DNA from: Roseovarius sp.
GTDB lineage: Bacteria > Pseudomonadota > Alphaproteobacteria > Rhodobacterales > Rhodobacteraceae
Assembly: GCA_021775255.1 (NCBI GenBank)
Contig: JAJFIA010000014.1
Coordinates: forward strand, 40,047 to 104,046
Reading direction: 5' to 3'
Length of the DNA stretch: 64,000 nt
Under the pieces are notes generated by a model, which ran no database searches, was not told the origin of the DNA, and worked only from the letters and a program-made list of their open reading frames with translations. Shown piece by piece: positions 1-8,814 of this stretch (positions within the stretch are counted from its first letter, which is position 1; each line of letters starts with the position of its first letter). The position numbers and the translations under genes are program-made.

Positions 1-436
1 GAAACCCGGCCACCGGGATCAGGGTTTTGAAAAAGTAGATCTGAATGCGCGCGGGGCTGTTCCAGCTTACCTCCTGATAGCGCCAGCTATCGGCGGCAAT
101 TTCCCAGCCGTACCAGAAAAGCGCCATCATGCCGGGGAAGAAAAACAGGATATAAAGCACAAAATCCAGCCGCGCCTGCCAGCGCACGGAAAACAGACGG
201 TAAAGCACATCGGCACGCACATGGCCGTCTTGCGCCAACGCATAAGGCCCGGCCATCAAGAACAGCGCGCCATACATCTGCACCATCATGTCAAACGCCC
301 AGACGGTAGGGGCATTCAGCACGTAGCGCACGAAAACCTCGTAACTGACCGAGAATGTCAGGATCAGGATGCACCAGCCAAAGGCACGTCCGACCCATTG
401 GCTCAACCCTTCGATTGAGTGAATGATTTTTACCAC
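1..436 (-). CDS. TRAP transporter small permease (DctQ family), 3' end cut by window edge
   Basis: Reading the minus strand from a GTG at 436 gives a membrane protein of at least 145 residues that runs off the left edge without a stop. It has hydrophobic segments at about residues 17-35, 48-68 and 90-115, and the stretch around GPYALAQDGHVRADVLYRL is typical of DctQ subunits (the conserved HVRADVL block). DctQ is the small four-helix membrane subunit that works with a large DctM permease and a periplasmic binding protein. A run of G (GGGGGGC) lies just upstream of the GTG as a ribosome binding site, and I saw no in-frame ATG nearby. The gene follows the binding protein gene at 510-1604 on the same strand, so both belong to one TRAP operon whose DctM gene probably lies to the left of the window. 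Confidence 0.85.
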   Translation of the reverse strand, partial: MVKIIHSIEGLSQWVGRAFGWCILILTFSVSYEVFVRYVLNAPTVWAFDMMVQMYGALFLMAGPYALAQDGHVRADVLYRLFSVRWQARLDFVLYILFFFPGMMALFWYGWEIAADSWRYQEVSWNSPARIQIYFFKTLIPVAGF

Positions 437-509
437 GTCTGCCCCCCGTCAAAGTAACCGGGGTCCGCGTTATGCGATCCCCGGTCAGGTGTTATTGCCT
501 CAGAACCTG

Positions 510-1604
510 TCAGCCAAAGTAGTGCTTATAGGCCAGTTTGTAATCAGGCTGGTTGAGGTTGAGATAATTCATCACGTTCTTGGCATAGGCCTTCTGGCTT
601 TCGATCACCTTGGCAAAGAATGCGTCTTCGCCGGAAATCCGGTCAACCACGATGTCCCATGCCTTGAGCTGTTCGGCCATCACGCTGTCGGGCGTGCGGT
701 AGACATTGACGCCCTGCTCGTCGCGCAGCGTTACCAGATCATCGGCATAGCGCTTGGTGTTGTTCCAGTAGAAATTCGAGTTTTCGGCCTCAGAGGCATA
801 TTTCAGGATCGCCTGAAGCTCTGCGGGAAGTGACTCGAATTTCTCCTTGTTGAACGTACACTCAAAGAATTCCTGGCTCTGGTGGAATGAGGCCAGGTGA
901 TAATGCTTGGACACGTCCTGCATGCCAAAGTCACGGTCCGATGTCGGGTTGTTGAACTCGGCCGCGTCAATCAGGCCGGATTTCATCGCCGGCTGAATTT
1001 CGCCGCCCGGAAGCTGTACCACCGACATGCCCATTTCCAGCAGAACATCGGCCGCCAGACCAACGGTGCGGTACTTGAGGCCTTTCATCTGGCTGGCGTC
1101 CTTGATCTCTTCCTTGAACCAGCCGAGCGGTTGGGCGGGCATTGGTGAATTGAAGAACGACACAACATTCAGTTGCAGCGAGGCCATCAGCTCGTCAAAC
1201 AGCTCCTGACCACCGCCATAATAGACCCAGCCGAGAACTTCCTGACTGGACCAGCCAAAGCAGGGGCCGGTGCCAAACAGTGATGCAGTTTTAGATTTCG
1301 AGTACCAGTAGGCGGGCACATAATGCGCCGCATCCAGAACGCCGCGATGAACCGCGTCCTGCATCTGACTGGTTTTCACCACCGAGTTCACCGGCAAGAG
1401 ATCAATCTTCAGATCGCCGCCCGACATCTCATTGACGCGGTTGACATAGGATTGGGCATTTTCAAGAAAGATGCCGCCGCCCCAGGCCGCCTGCATCTTG
1501 AGTGTCACGCCTTCGCCAGCGGCAAGTGCCGGTGTGGCCAGCGCACCGGCCCCTGCCAGAGCAGTGCCGCGCAGGAATTTTCTGCGGTTAAGTGATTTTG
1601 TCAT
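510..1604 (-). CDS. TRAP transporter substrate-binding protein (DctP family) with Tat signal
   Basis: The protein has 364 residues and begins with a twin-arginine type signal (NRRKFLRG, then a hydrophobic stretch ending ATPALA), so it is exported folded to the periplasm. The mature part has the DctP fold signatures: WGGGIFLENAQSYVNRVNE near the start, the arginine-containing KGLKYRT segment near residue 180, and LPGGEIQPAMKSGLIDA. It resembles the subfamily that contains the 2-oxo acid binder TakP, but the ligand cannot be read from sequence. I chose the ATG at 1604 because GGGAGGT lies four bases upstream; an in-frame start 12 bases further up would put that site inside the gene. It is followed by the DctQ gene. 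A second, different TRAP binding protein is at 53518-54600. Confidence 0.9.
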   Translation of the reverse strand: MTKSLNRRKFLRGTALAGAGALATPALAAGEGVTLKMQAAWGGGIFLENAQSYVNRVNEMSGGDLKIDLLPVNSVVKTSQMQDAVHRGVLDAAHYVPAYWYSKSKTASLFGTGPCFGWSSQEVLGWVYYGGGQELFDELMASLQLNVVSFFNSPMPAQPLGWFKEEIKDASQMKGLKYRTVGLAADVLLEMGMSVVQLPGGEIQPAMKSGLIDAAEFNNPTSDRDFGMQDVSKHYHLASFHQSQEFFECTFNKEKFESLPAELQAILKYASEAENSNFYWNNTKRYADDLVTLRDEQGVNVYRTPDSVMAEQLKAWDIVVDRISGEDAFFAKVIESQKAYAKNVMNYLNLNQPDYKLAYKHYFG

Positions 1605-1680
1605 ATTACCTCCCATTTGCTTGTCAGCGATTTCATCGGTCCGGGTGCTGCACCCTCAAAGCCACAGCACCTGCACCATT

Positions 1681-1701
1681 TATGGGGGCGGGACCCCCAT
1701 A
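1681..1701 (-). promoter_or_regulatory. Short perfect inverted repeat in the 5' region of the TRAP binding-protein gene
   Basis: TATGGGGG and CCCCCATA form a perfect 8-bp dyad around a 5-base loop, about 80 bases upstream of the ATG at 1604. In RNA it would be a stable small hairpin. No T run follows on the minus strand, so it is not an obvious terminator; it could affect mRNA stability or be a protein site. Confidence 0.4.
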
Positions 1702-1706
1702 TGCAA

Positions 1707-1772
1707 GTTGCAAAAATCGTTGTTTCTCAGGTGCAGGCACCTCCCTGTTCGTGTTTGTAGGTTGCAAAAATC
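1707..1772 (-). promoter_or_regulatory. Pair of direct repeats GTTGCAAAAATC upstream of the TRAP operon
   Basis: The 12-base word GTTGCAAAAATC occurs at 1707-1718 and again at 1761-1772, 54 bases apart or about five helical turns. Both copies are in the 260-bp gap upstream of the TRAP binding-protein gene. This is the pattern of a two-site operator for a dimeric regulator. The regulator is unknown and none is encoded next to it. Confidence 0.35.
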
Positions 1773-1864
1773 CGCATGTACAGAGAAAATTGGCCAAATA
1801 ATATAACCAATTTCGAAAATCCGGCCAGATTTCAGGCCGATTGACACCCTGAGCGGGTACGATG

Positions 1865-3640
1865 CTATTGCTCAGACAGCAACTGATTGAAAATTTTTCG
1901 ATCCCGCTCATAGCTTCGGGTATCGAAAGCAGGCCTGTCGCGGTTGTGATACGTCAGAAATTCGGCCTGCAAGCGTCGGTATGTTGTCATTGCAGGGCCT
2001 GATTGATCGGTGTCGTCCTGCGCTGCCGTTACGCTATCGCGGTACTGCCACACCGCGGGCGGTATGCGCGTATCATTCAGGCTTGCGACCATGAGAGCAC
2101 GCAATGTTGCGGGTTCATGCGCATTCCCACTATAGGGCGCGGCAAAAGCAAGCGGGCCTAATTTGTCGACATAGACAGTTTTGCCAACCGGCTTGCGGCC
2201 GGCAACAGCGCTGGTTGAAACCGCGTCGGTGGACACCAAAACCCGAAAGCCCGCAGGCCTGTTCCTGTCGCCAAGCCGGGCCGGTATGCTGTCTTCATTC
2301 GGGGCCAGGGCCTTGTAGTCATAGCGCCGCAGATCACGGGCGTGAAATTCTGATGCCAGCCCGATTGTGGTGAGCGTCTTCGCCCATTCAGCATCGCCCG
2401 CTCTGGGGGCGCTGAATGTTATGAGCTTGATTTGCTGCCAGGGCCAGGGCCGCATCTGCCGGGGCATCGCAGGGCCTTTGCCGTTCGGGCCATATTGATT
2501 GCCCATCAGGACAGCGCTGACAAATATCTGGGCCAGCCCGCCACCAAGGCTGTGGCCCGTCACGAAGATGTTCTCGGGCCGGGTGCCGGGCTTGAGCGAT
2601 GCGGCTTTGCCAAGACAGGCGAAGATGCCGGGAAGGGTGAGCTCAATGGATTTCGCAAACCCGCGATGCACCGCGCCAGTGGTGGATATAAGGCTTGCGC
2701 TTTTGCCGGGGCCGATCAGATCATAGCCAAGGTCCGTGATCCAGTCGGGGCTGCCTTTGGCGCGGGTGTCCCAATTGGCCTGAACCACGGATCTGAGCAG
2801 GGATCCGCTGCGGCTGCCGCGAAAGACGATGTGTATATCGTAAGCATTGCCCTGTCCGCGATGCCGCAACAAAACGAAACCCATAAGGCTTTGGGATGCC
2901 GGATGCCCTGCCTCTCCCTTGTCGCCGGTGGCCCCTTCGAAAGCGAATAAAACGTCCCGTGCGCCAGATGCGCGCGCGGCTGGATTTGATGCAACACGGG
3001 CAACTGAAACCGCCTTTGCGGCGCGCCCGGATTTGCGGCTGCACATATAGACATCGCGGATGTGATCGGTAATCGGTCTGGGCGGCAGATATTCAACCCA
3101 TTGTTTGCCACTTCTGGTCAAAGTGCCATTCCATGGCGAAAGCCCGTCATAGCGATAGATTGTCGGATCATGCAGCGGATTGTCATCAAAACCGGCCAAT
3201 CGCCCCGGGCCGCGATAGGCGTGCACGCTGCCACCTGATTTTTGCTGTATCTGACCGATCTTGCCGGCCCATTGCCGGACATTCCGGATGAATTTTGCCC
3301 GTCCTGACGCGCCGCCCGGCACGGAATCATAATACGGATCAAACGGCCAGATGAGAGTTTGGGCGTGCAAATGATAGGCAAGCGTCGCGAGGTCGAGATT
3401 GTAGACAAGCGGATGATAGGGGAAGCCCGAGATATTTTTCCGATCCGCAAAATCGGCTTCCGGGGGCTGATGTTGCTGAATTGCACAACTGGAAATCAGC
3501 GCAGAAGTGGCAAAAAATATCAGAAATATCAAGCGCTTAACGCCAGTCTGGATTTGCGAGCTATTTTTTCTCCAGCCGATAGCAAAGCCCCCCCGGCCAA
3601 ATTGCCTTACAACCCAAATGCAACTGGCGTGATATGTCAA
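1865..3640 (-). CDS. Class 3 lipase-like lipoprotein (start uncertain)
   Basis: The protein contains the alpha/beta hydrolase nucleophile elbow GHSLGGGLAQ, preceded by VFRGS and GAVHRGF, as in class 3 (fungal-type) lipases; a Ser-His-Asp triad is expected. A lipoprotein signal is visible: KRLIFLIFFATSALISSC, with the lipid-modified cysteine in ISSC encoded at about 3487-3485. The product should therefore be tethered to a membrane, facing the periplasm or outside. There is no ATG or GTG in frame anywhere upstream of the signal. The available in-frame starts are TTG at 3784, 3706, 3640 and 3532. I give 3640, which keeps the KR before the hydrophobic stretch but leaves a long N-region; 3532 would lose it. 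The substrate is unknown. The gene diverges from the MFS gene. Confidence 0.65.
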   Translation of the reverse strand: MTYHASCIWVVRQFGRGGFAIGWRKNSSQIQTGVKRLIFLIFFATSALISSCAIQQHQPPEADFADRKNISGFPYHPLVYNLDLATLAYHLHAQTLIWPFDPYYDSVPGGASGRAKFIRNVRQWAGKIGQIQQKSGGSVHAYRGPGRLAGFDDNPLHDPTIYRYDGLSPWNGTLTRSGKQWVEYLPPRPITDHIRDVYMCSRKSGRAAKAVSVARVASNPAARASGARDVLFAFEGATGDKGEAGHPASQSLMGFVLLRHRGQGNAYDIHIVFRGSRSGSLLRSVVQANWDTRAKGSPDWITDLGYDLIGPGKSASLISTTGAVHRGFAKSIELTLPGIFACLGKAASLKPGTRPENIFVTGHSLGGGLAQIFVSAVLMGNQYGPNGKGPAMPRQMRPWPWQQIKLITFSAPRAGDAEWAKTLTTIGLASEFHARDLRRYDYKALAPNEDSIPARLGDRNRPAGFRVLVSTDAVSTSAVAGRKPVGKTVYVDKLGPLAFAAPYSGNAHEPATLRALMVASLNDTRIPPAVWQYRDSVTAAQDDTDQSGPAMTTYRRLQAEFLTYHNRDRPAFDTRSYERDRKIFNQLLSEQ

Positions 3641-3753
3641 CTTCTGTCTGGTATAATACTGTAAGTGCCATGCTGAGGGTGTGGGCGCAGGTTGCGTTTG
3701 TTCCAAATTGCCATGGGCTGGCCATGGCGTGGCATGGCATAGCCGGGGTATGC

Positions 3754-3773
3754 CTATATTTCTAGAAATATAG
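3754..3773. promoter_or_regulatory. 20-bp perfect palindrome, candidate operator
   Basis: CTATATTTCTAGAAATATAG reads identically on both strands. It ends four bases before the TTGACA of the promoter for the MFS gene, which is a usual place for a repressor or activator site. The regulator is unknown. Confidence 0.5.
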
Positions 3774-3777
3774 AAAC

Positions 3778-3806
3778 TTGACAAGGCTCTGGGCTGGCAA
3801 TATCAC
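3778..3806 (+). promoter_or_regulatory. Sigma-70 type promoter for the MFS gene
   Basis: TTGACA (3778-3783) is separated by 17 bases from TATCAC (3801-3806). The predicted start of transcription is about 65 bases upstream of the ATG at 3878. The -35 hexamer is a perfect match and the -10 is moderate. Confidence 0.45.
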
Positions 3807-3877
3807 CTCATGATGTTTCGGCAAATTTCGAATTGCCATTCGAAACGCCACCCTACCGGCATATTTCCCAACCAAGG

Positions 3878-5098
3878 ATGATGAAAATCCGACGCGATCC
3901 GGCCCTTTTATATCTCGCGATTGGCCAGACACTCATCTGGGCCTCGATCTACTATGTGTTTCCGGTTCTGTTGCTCAGGTGGGAAGATGATCTTGGCTGG
4001 TCGAAATCCGATCTGACGCTGGCCATCACGATGGCGCTGCTTGTGGCGGCGGTTGCATCGCCCGTTACCGGGCGGATCATCGACCGCGGGCAGGGGGCGG
4101 CGCTGATGGGATTGTCGGCGGCGCTGGGGGGGTTGGGGCTGATCCTGCTTTCAGGGGTCTGGGCGCTTTGGCAATTCTATCTGATCTGGATCATCCTCGG
4201 GTTTGCCATGGCCGGATGCCTGTATGAGCCATGTTTTGCCATCCTGACGCGGGCACGGGGGGAGCAGGCGAAACGGGCGATCATCATCATCACGCTGGCC
4301 GCCGGGTTTGCCAGCACCCTGAGTTATCCGGTGATATATCTGCTGGCCGAATCCCTGGGGTGGCGCGGCGCGGTCCGGGCCGTTGCGGCGCTTGTCATCT
4401 TCGTGGTGGCCCCGCTTTTGTGGTTTGGGGCCGGAAAACTGGATACGGGGCGGGTCAAGCCGTTGGAAACCGCACGAAAAGCCCCGGCCTCACGGGCGTT
4501 TCTGAAGGCCCCTGCCTTTTGGTTTCTGGCCTCGGGTTTTACCTGTCTTGCGGTATCCCAGGGCAGCATCATACATCATCTCTTCCCGATACTGGATGAG
4601 CGCGGCCTATCCGATGAAATGGCGGTTGTGATCGCGTCATTGATCGGGCCGATGCAGGTTGCCGGGCGGTTGGCGATGATGGCATCGGGGCGGTATCTTT
4701 CAACCCACGGCGTTGCGCTGGCGGCGTTTGCAGCGATGGCGCTTGCTGTTATCGTGCTGCTGCTCAGTGGCTCTTCACTGGCTTATCTGGCGGGTTTCGC
4801 AGTTATATTCGGAAGCGCCTATGGCACGGTCAGCATTCTGCGCCCCCTGCTGGCGCGCGAAATTCTGGGTGAGGTGGATTTTGGGGTGAAATCCGGGGCG
4901 CTGGCGCTGCCATATCTTGCCGGTACGGCACTGGCACCGTTCGTGGGGTCCGTGATCTGGGGCCTGGGCGGGTATGATCTGTTGCTGATGCTGCTGGTGG
5001 GGATCCTCACATTGGGCGGGGTTATGTATCATAACGCCAATCGGCTGGCCGCGCGCGAGGCGTGCCTGCAAGGGCGCGAAGAGCGGCTACCGCGTTAA
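3878..5098 (+). CDS. Major facilitator superfamily (MFS) transporter
   Basis: About 406 residues with some twelve hydrophobic segments, a charged central loop (residues about 190-212, rich in Lys/Arg) and the MFS-like motif GRIIDRGQG between helices 2 and 3. It is a secondary carrier of the inner membrane; the N-half sequence WASIYYVFPVLLLRWEDDLGWSKS resembles MFS members found in many alphaproteobacteria without known substrate. Two ATGs stand in tandem at 3878 and 3881 after AAGG. An upstream in-frame TTG at 3833 would add 15 residues without the look of an MFS N-terminus. The last 12 bases overlap the convergent retropepsin gene. A promoter and a 20-bp palindrome lie upstream, so the gene is probably under specific control. 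Confidence 0.8.
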   Translation: MMKIRRDPALLYLAIGQTLIWASIYYVFPVLLLRWEDDLGWSKSDLTLAITMALLVAAVASPVTGRIIDRGQGAALMGLSAALGGLGLILLSGVWALWQFYLIWIILGFAMAGCLYEPCFAILTRARGEQAKRAIIIITLAAGFASTLSYPVIYLLAESLGWRGAVRAVAALVIFVVAPLLWFGAGKLDTGRVKPLETARKAPASRAFLKAPAFWFLASGFTCLAVSQGSIIHHLFPILDERGLSDEMAVVIASLIGPMQVAGRLAMMASGRYLSTHGVALAAFAAMALAVIVLLLSGSSLAYLAGFAVIFGSAYGTVSILRPLLAREILGEVDFGVKSGALALPYLAGTALAPFVGSVIWGLGGYDLLLMLLVGILTLGGVMYHNANRLAAREACLQGREERLPR

Positions 5099-5668
5099 CA
5101 CCAGATACCCGCCGGAAAATTCGACGCTTGAAAAGCGTTGCAGATAGCTCATGCCCAGAAGCGATTGATCCATGACCCCCTGATTGACAACTGCGCGCAG
5201 GCCGGTGTCAACAATCGGGCCGATGCTGAGGCTGTCAAGCCGGATGGGCGCGGTTCGGACCTCGCCATTGGCGGTTGAGGCGGTGCCCAGATAGTTGAGC
5301 GTATCGGGATCAAGCCCCGCCGCGCGCGCGTCGGATTGCGTGAGGACAATATCAGAGGCCCCGGTATCAACCATGAAGCGCAGGGTTGTGCCATTGACCT
5401 TTGTGTTGACGTAATAATGCCCGTCAGCGGCGCGGCGCAGTTTGATCTGATTATCCGCAATCACGCTGGCATAGGAGGGCTGAGCCGATTGGCGGATGTC
5501 GTCCCAAAGGCCAACGCCGGCGATCACCCCAAGGAAGATCAGCCCCCAGATCATCGCCTGTTGCAGGGTTTTGCCAAGGTTTTTGCGATTACTGACCAGA
5601 TATGATCCGGCAATCGCGACGACCAGAATGATCAGATAGGTCAGGCGGGCATTATCGACATTTTCCAT
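5087..5668 (-). CDS. Membrane-anchored retropepsin-like aspartic protease
   Basis: The protein has 193 residues from the ATG at 5668, which follows AAAGG by six bases. Two hydrophobic segments near the N-terminus (YLIILVVAIAGSYLVS and a second around MIWGLIFLGVIAGVGLW) are followed by a soluble domain with the active-site motif FMVDTGASDIVLT. This matches the single-domain clan AA aspartic proteases of alphaproteobacteria, which work as dimers with one Asp per chain. The catalytic domain should face the periplasm. Substrates are unknown. The gene overlaps the end of the MFS gene by 12 bases in the convergent direction. Confidence 0.8.
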   Translation of the reverse strand: MENVDNARLTYLIILVVAIAGSYLVSNRKNLGKTLQQAMIWGLIFLGVIAGVGLWDDIRQSAQPSYASVIADNQIKLRRAADGHYYVNTKVNGTTLRFMVDTGASDIVLTQSDARAAGLDPDTLNYLGTASTANGEVRTAPIRLDSLSIGPIVDTGLRAVVNQGVMDQSLLGMSYLQRFSSVEFSGGYLVLTR

Positions 5669-5725
5669 GGGCGGCCTTTCAGGTTTCATCCTGAAATATA
5701 GGGGCAGTGGCGCGGTTTGAAAAGA

Positions 5726-6343
5726 TCAGCCCGCAAGGCCAAAGCCGCGTAGCCCATCGAGCACGAACTGCACCGCAAGTGCTGCCAGCAGCATCCCCAG
5801 CAAACGGGTGATCACGTTGATGCCGGTCTTGCCAAGGGCGCGCTCAAACAGGCTGGCGGTGAGGAACATCAAGAACACCAGCAGGATCACCGCCATCAAC
5901 ACCGCCACAACCCAGGCCCAGCCAGCCCAGCCCGGTTGCTGCCCGGTCAGAAGAATGACCGAGGCAATCGCGCCAGGCCCGGCAATCAGCGGAATGGCAA
6001 GCGGAAAGACCGAAGGATCGGGGTGTTCCTCTTCTTCATTGCGATGCGCGCGGCGTTTGCTGCGGCGCTCAAACAGCATATCAAGGGCGGTGAGAAACAA
6101 AAGAATGCCGCCGGCGATGCGAAAGGCATGCATTGAGATGCCGACAAAGCCCAGAACGGATTCGCCAAAAGCGGCAAACACCATCAAAACGCCTGTACCG
6201 GTGAGGCAGGCGCGCAGGGCAATGGCGCGGCGCTGCGCCGGGCTCATCCCCTGGGTCAGGGCCACGAACATCGGGGTAAGGCCAAACGGATCAATGATCA
6301 CCAATAGGGTGACAAAGGTGGTTATCAGAAAGGCGCTATCCAT
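5726..6343 (-). CDS. MarC family integral membrane protein
   Basis: 205 residues with about six membrane segments and the family hallmarks IDPFGLTPMFVALTQGMSPAQRR near the N-terminus and PLAIPLIAGPGAIASVILLT in the middle. MarC proteins (UPF0056) lie in the inner membrane; their transport role is not settled. The ATG follows the TGA of the ABC-F gene at once (TGAATG), with GAGGG inside the end of that gene as ribosome binding site. The two are therefore cotranscribed and probably translationally coupled. Confidence 0.9.
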   Translation of the reverse strand: MDSAFLITTFVTLLVIIDPFGLTPMFVALTQGMSPAQRRAIALRACLTGTGVLMVFAAFGESVLGFVGISMHAFRIAGGILLFLTALDMLFERRSKRRAHRNEEEEHPDPSVFPLAIPLIAGPGAIASVILLTGQQPGWAGWAWVVAVLMAVILLVFLMFLTASLFERALGKTGINVITRLLGMLLAALAVQFVLDGLRGFGLAG

Positions 6344-8191
6344 TCATCCCTCGGCCCGTTCCAGTTTGTCCTGTGCCTTGAGCCATAACGCCTCGGCCCT
6401 CTCAAGGCCATCCATGACCTCGCTGTATTTCTTTTGCCAGCCTGTGGCCTCCTGTACGCGGTCCTCGTCGTAAATCCGGGGATCGGCCAGTTTTTTGGCA
6501 ATACGGTCGCTCATATCATTAAGCTTTTCAAGGCGTTGTTCGCATCTCTTAACCTCCTGACGCAGGGCCAGAATGGCATCGCGCGAGGGGCGTTTTCTGG
6601 GCGCTTTGGCTTTGGCCGGCTTTTGCGCCTTGTCCCCATTCAAGAGCATCTGCCGGTAGCTTTCCAGATCCCCCTCGTAAGGATTGACCGAGCCGTCTTT
6701 CACCAGCCAGAGGCGATCGGCCACCAGATTCAGAAGATGCATGTCGTGGCTGACCAGAATGACAGCGCCGGAATAGGCGGTAAGCGCCTCAACCAGCGCT
6801 TCGCGGCTCTCGATATCAAGGTGGTTGGTGGGCTCATCGAGGATCAGGATATGCGGCGCATCGAGCGTGGCCAGCATCAGGCTGAGCCGCGCCTTTTGCC
6901 CGCCTGAAAGCTTGCCCACCAGGGTTTCCGCCTGATCTGCGCCAATGCCAAAGCCGCCCAGCCGCGCCCGCAGGCGCGGTGGGGTCTCATTGGGGCGCAT
7001 CCGGCGGATGTGATCTATGGGGGTTTCATCAATATGCAGCTCATCCACCTGATGCTGCGCGAAATAGCCGACCCGCAGCTTGGACGCCTTGATCATGCGC
7101 CCTTGTATAAGATCAAGTTTGTCCGCCAAGAGCTTGGAAAGAGTGGATTTTCCCTGTCCGTTACGGCCCAGCAAAGCGATCCGGTCATCCTGATCAATCC
7201 GCAGATCAAGGCGTGACAGAATAGCCTTGCCATCATAACCGACGACCCCGTCTTCGATGCGGATGATCGGCGGTGACAGCTCCTCGGGTTCGGGGAAGGT
7301 AAAGCGCTTGAGCGCGGCTTCCTTGGGTGAGGTGATCGGCTTGAGCTTGGCGATCATTTTCAGCCGCGATTGCGCCTGCACCGCTTTGCTGGCCTTGGCG
7401 CGGAAGCGATCCACGAAACTTTGCAGATGGGCGCGCCGGGCGTCTTGTTTCTTGGCCTCGGATTCGGCCGCTGCCAGACGCGCGGCGCGGGTTTCGGCGA
7501 AGGTATCGTAATTGCCCTGATAGAGCGTCAGTTTGCGGTCTTCCAGATGCAGGATTGAGCCGACAGCGCGGTTAAGCAACCCGCGATCATGGCTGATGAT
7601 CAGCACCGTATGCGGGTAGCGCGCGAGATAGCTTTCCAGCCACAGCGCGCCTTCAAGATCAAGATAGTTGGTCGGCTCATCAAGCAATAAAAGATCAGGT
7701 TGCGAAAACAGCACCGCCGCCAGCGCCACCCGCATCCGCCAGCCGCCCGAGAAGGCGGAACAGGGCATTTTCTGCTCATCCGCCGTAAAACCAAGGCCGC
7801 GCAACACCGATGAGGCGCGCGCCTCGGCCGACCAGGCATCAATATCGGCCAGACGGGTCTGAATATCGGCAATCCGGGCGCTGTCATGGGCGGTTTCCGA
7901 TTCGGCCAGCAATTTGGCACGCTCAATATCGGCGGCCAGAACCGTATCAATCAGCGAGACCTCATTGCCCGGCACCTCCTGCGCCACGCCGCCGATGCGG
8001 GCGCGGTTGGGCAGGGATATTTTGCCGCCCTCCAACGCCAGTTCGCCGCGGATCAGGCGGAAAAGCGTGGTTTTGCCGGTGCCATTGCGGCCAACGATGC
8101 CCACCTTGTGGCCATCTGGGATATTGGCCGAGGCGTTCACAATCAGCGGCCGGCCCGCGACGGAATAGGATATATCATTTATGCGCAACAT
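6344..8191 (-). CDS. ABC-F family ATPase (YheS/Uup type)
   Basis: About 615 residues with two ATP-binding cassettes and no membrane segment. The first has Walker A GRNGTGKTT, signature FSGGWRMR and Walker B LLLLDEPTNYLDL. The second has GRNGQGKST, LSGGQKARL and LILDEPTNHLD. A charged linker joins them and a coiled-coil tail (residues about 545-615, rich in Lys, Glu and Arg) closes the protein, as in YheS and Uup. ABC-F proteins bind ribosomes and act on stalled or initiating translation rather than in transport. The ATG at 8191 follows GGGGGGC; a longer reading frame to 8227 has no ribosome binding site. marC follows in the same operon. Confidence 0.92.
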   Translation of the reverse strand: MLRINDISYSVAGRPLIVNASANIPDGHKVGIVGRNGTGKTTLFRLIRGELALEGGKISLPNRARIGGVAQEVPGNEVSLIDTVLAADIERAKLLAESETAHDSARIADIQTRLADIDAWSAEARASSVLRGLGFTADEQKMPCSAFSGGWRMRVALAAVLFSQPDLLLLDEPTNYLDLEGALWLESYLARYPHTVLIISHDRGLLNRAVGSILHLEDRKLTLYQGNYDTFAETRAARLAAAESEAKKQDARRAHLQSFVDRFRAKASKAVQAQSRLKMIAKLKPITSPKEAALKRFTFPEPEELSPPIIRIEDGVVGYDGKAILSRLDLRIDQDDRIALLGRNGQGKSTLSKLLADKLDLIQGRMIKASKLRVGYFAQHQVDELHIDETPIDHIRRMRPNETPPRLRARLGGFGIGADQAETLVGKLSGGQKARLSLMLATLDAPHILILDEPTNHLDIESREALVEALTAYSGAVILVSHDMHLLNLVADRLWLVKDGSVNPYEGDLESYRQMLLNGDKAQKPAKAKAPRKRPSRDAILALRQEVKRCEQRLEKLNDMSDRIAKKLADPRIYDEDRVQEATGWQKKYSEVMDGLERAEALWLKAQDKLERAEG

Positions 8192-8330
8192 GGCCCCCCG
8201 CATGACGCAATGGCGCGGCGGCGTCAATCATTGGCTTTTCAAGCATTGAACCCCGTGTTATCGGGGCCGCAATTCTTTTAGGGGCAGGGCGTTGTGCCAC
8301 GCCCGGAATTCAACTGGAAAAGAGGCTGAC

Positions 8331-8753
8331 ATGGCGATTGAACGCACCCTGAGCATCATCAAACCCGATGCAACCAAACGCAATCTGACCGGCAAGATCA
8401 ATGCCAAATTCGAAGACGCAGGCCTGCGTATCGTGGCGCAAAAGCGTATTCACCTGACACCGGCACAGGCCGGGCAGTTTTATGCGGTACATGCCGAACG
8501 GCCGTTTTACGGCGAATTGTGCGAATTCATGGCATCCGAGCCGGTTGTTGTGCAGGTTCTGGAAGGCGAAGGCGCGATTGCCAAGAACCGCGAAGTGATG
8601 GGGGCCACCAATCCGGCAGACGCGGCGCCGGGCACCATCCGGGCGGAATTTGCTGAATCCGTTGGCGAAAACTCGGTGCATGGCTCGGACGCGCCGAAAA
8701 CAGCAGCCGAAGAGATTGCCTATTTCTTCTCGGGTCTGGAATTGGTTGGCTAA
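8331..8753 (+). CDS. ndk: Nucleoside diphosphate kinase
   Basis: 140 residues, the standard length. It transfers the gamma phosphate of ATP to nucleoside diphosphates through a phosphohistidine. The active-site motif NSVHGSD places the histidine at residue 117, and the N-terminal [11 protein letters not shown] and the KRIHLT block are standard. The ATG at 8331 follows AAGAGG by five bases. The gene stands alone and is followed by a strong terminator shared with the convergent 47-residue gene. Confidence 0.98.
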   Translation: MAIERTLSIIKPDATKRNLTGKINAKFEDAGLRIVAQKRIHLTPAQAGQFYAVHAERPFYGELCEFMASEPVVVQVLEGEGAIAKNREVMGATNPADAAPGTIRAEFAESVGENSVHGSDAPKTAAEEIAYFFSGLELVG

Positions 8754-8777
8754 GCCTGCCAGCAGACCAAAAGATTA

Positions 8778-8813
8778 AAGGCCGTGTCCCCAAAAGGGCG
8801 CGGCCTTATTTTT
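8778..8813 (+). terminator. Rho-independent terminator after ndk, probably bidirectional
   Basis: AAGGCCGTGTCC pairs with GGGCGCGGCCTT in a stem of about 12 bp around an A-rich loop, followed by TTATTTTT. Read on the minus strand, the same stem is followed by TTTAATCTTTT, so it can also end transcripts of the small gene at 8815-8958. Confidence 0.85.
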
Positions 8814-8814
8814 G

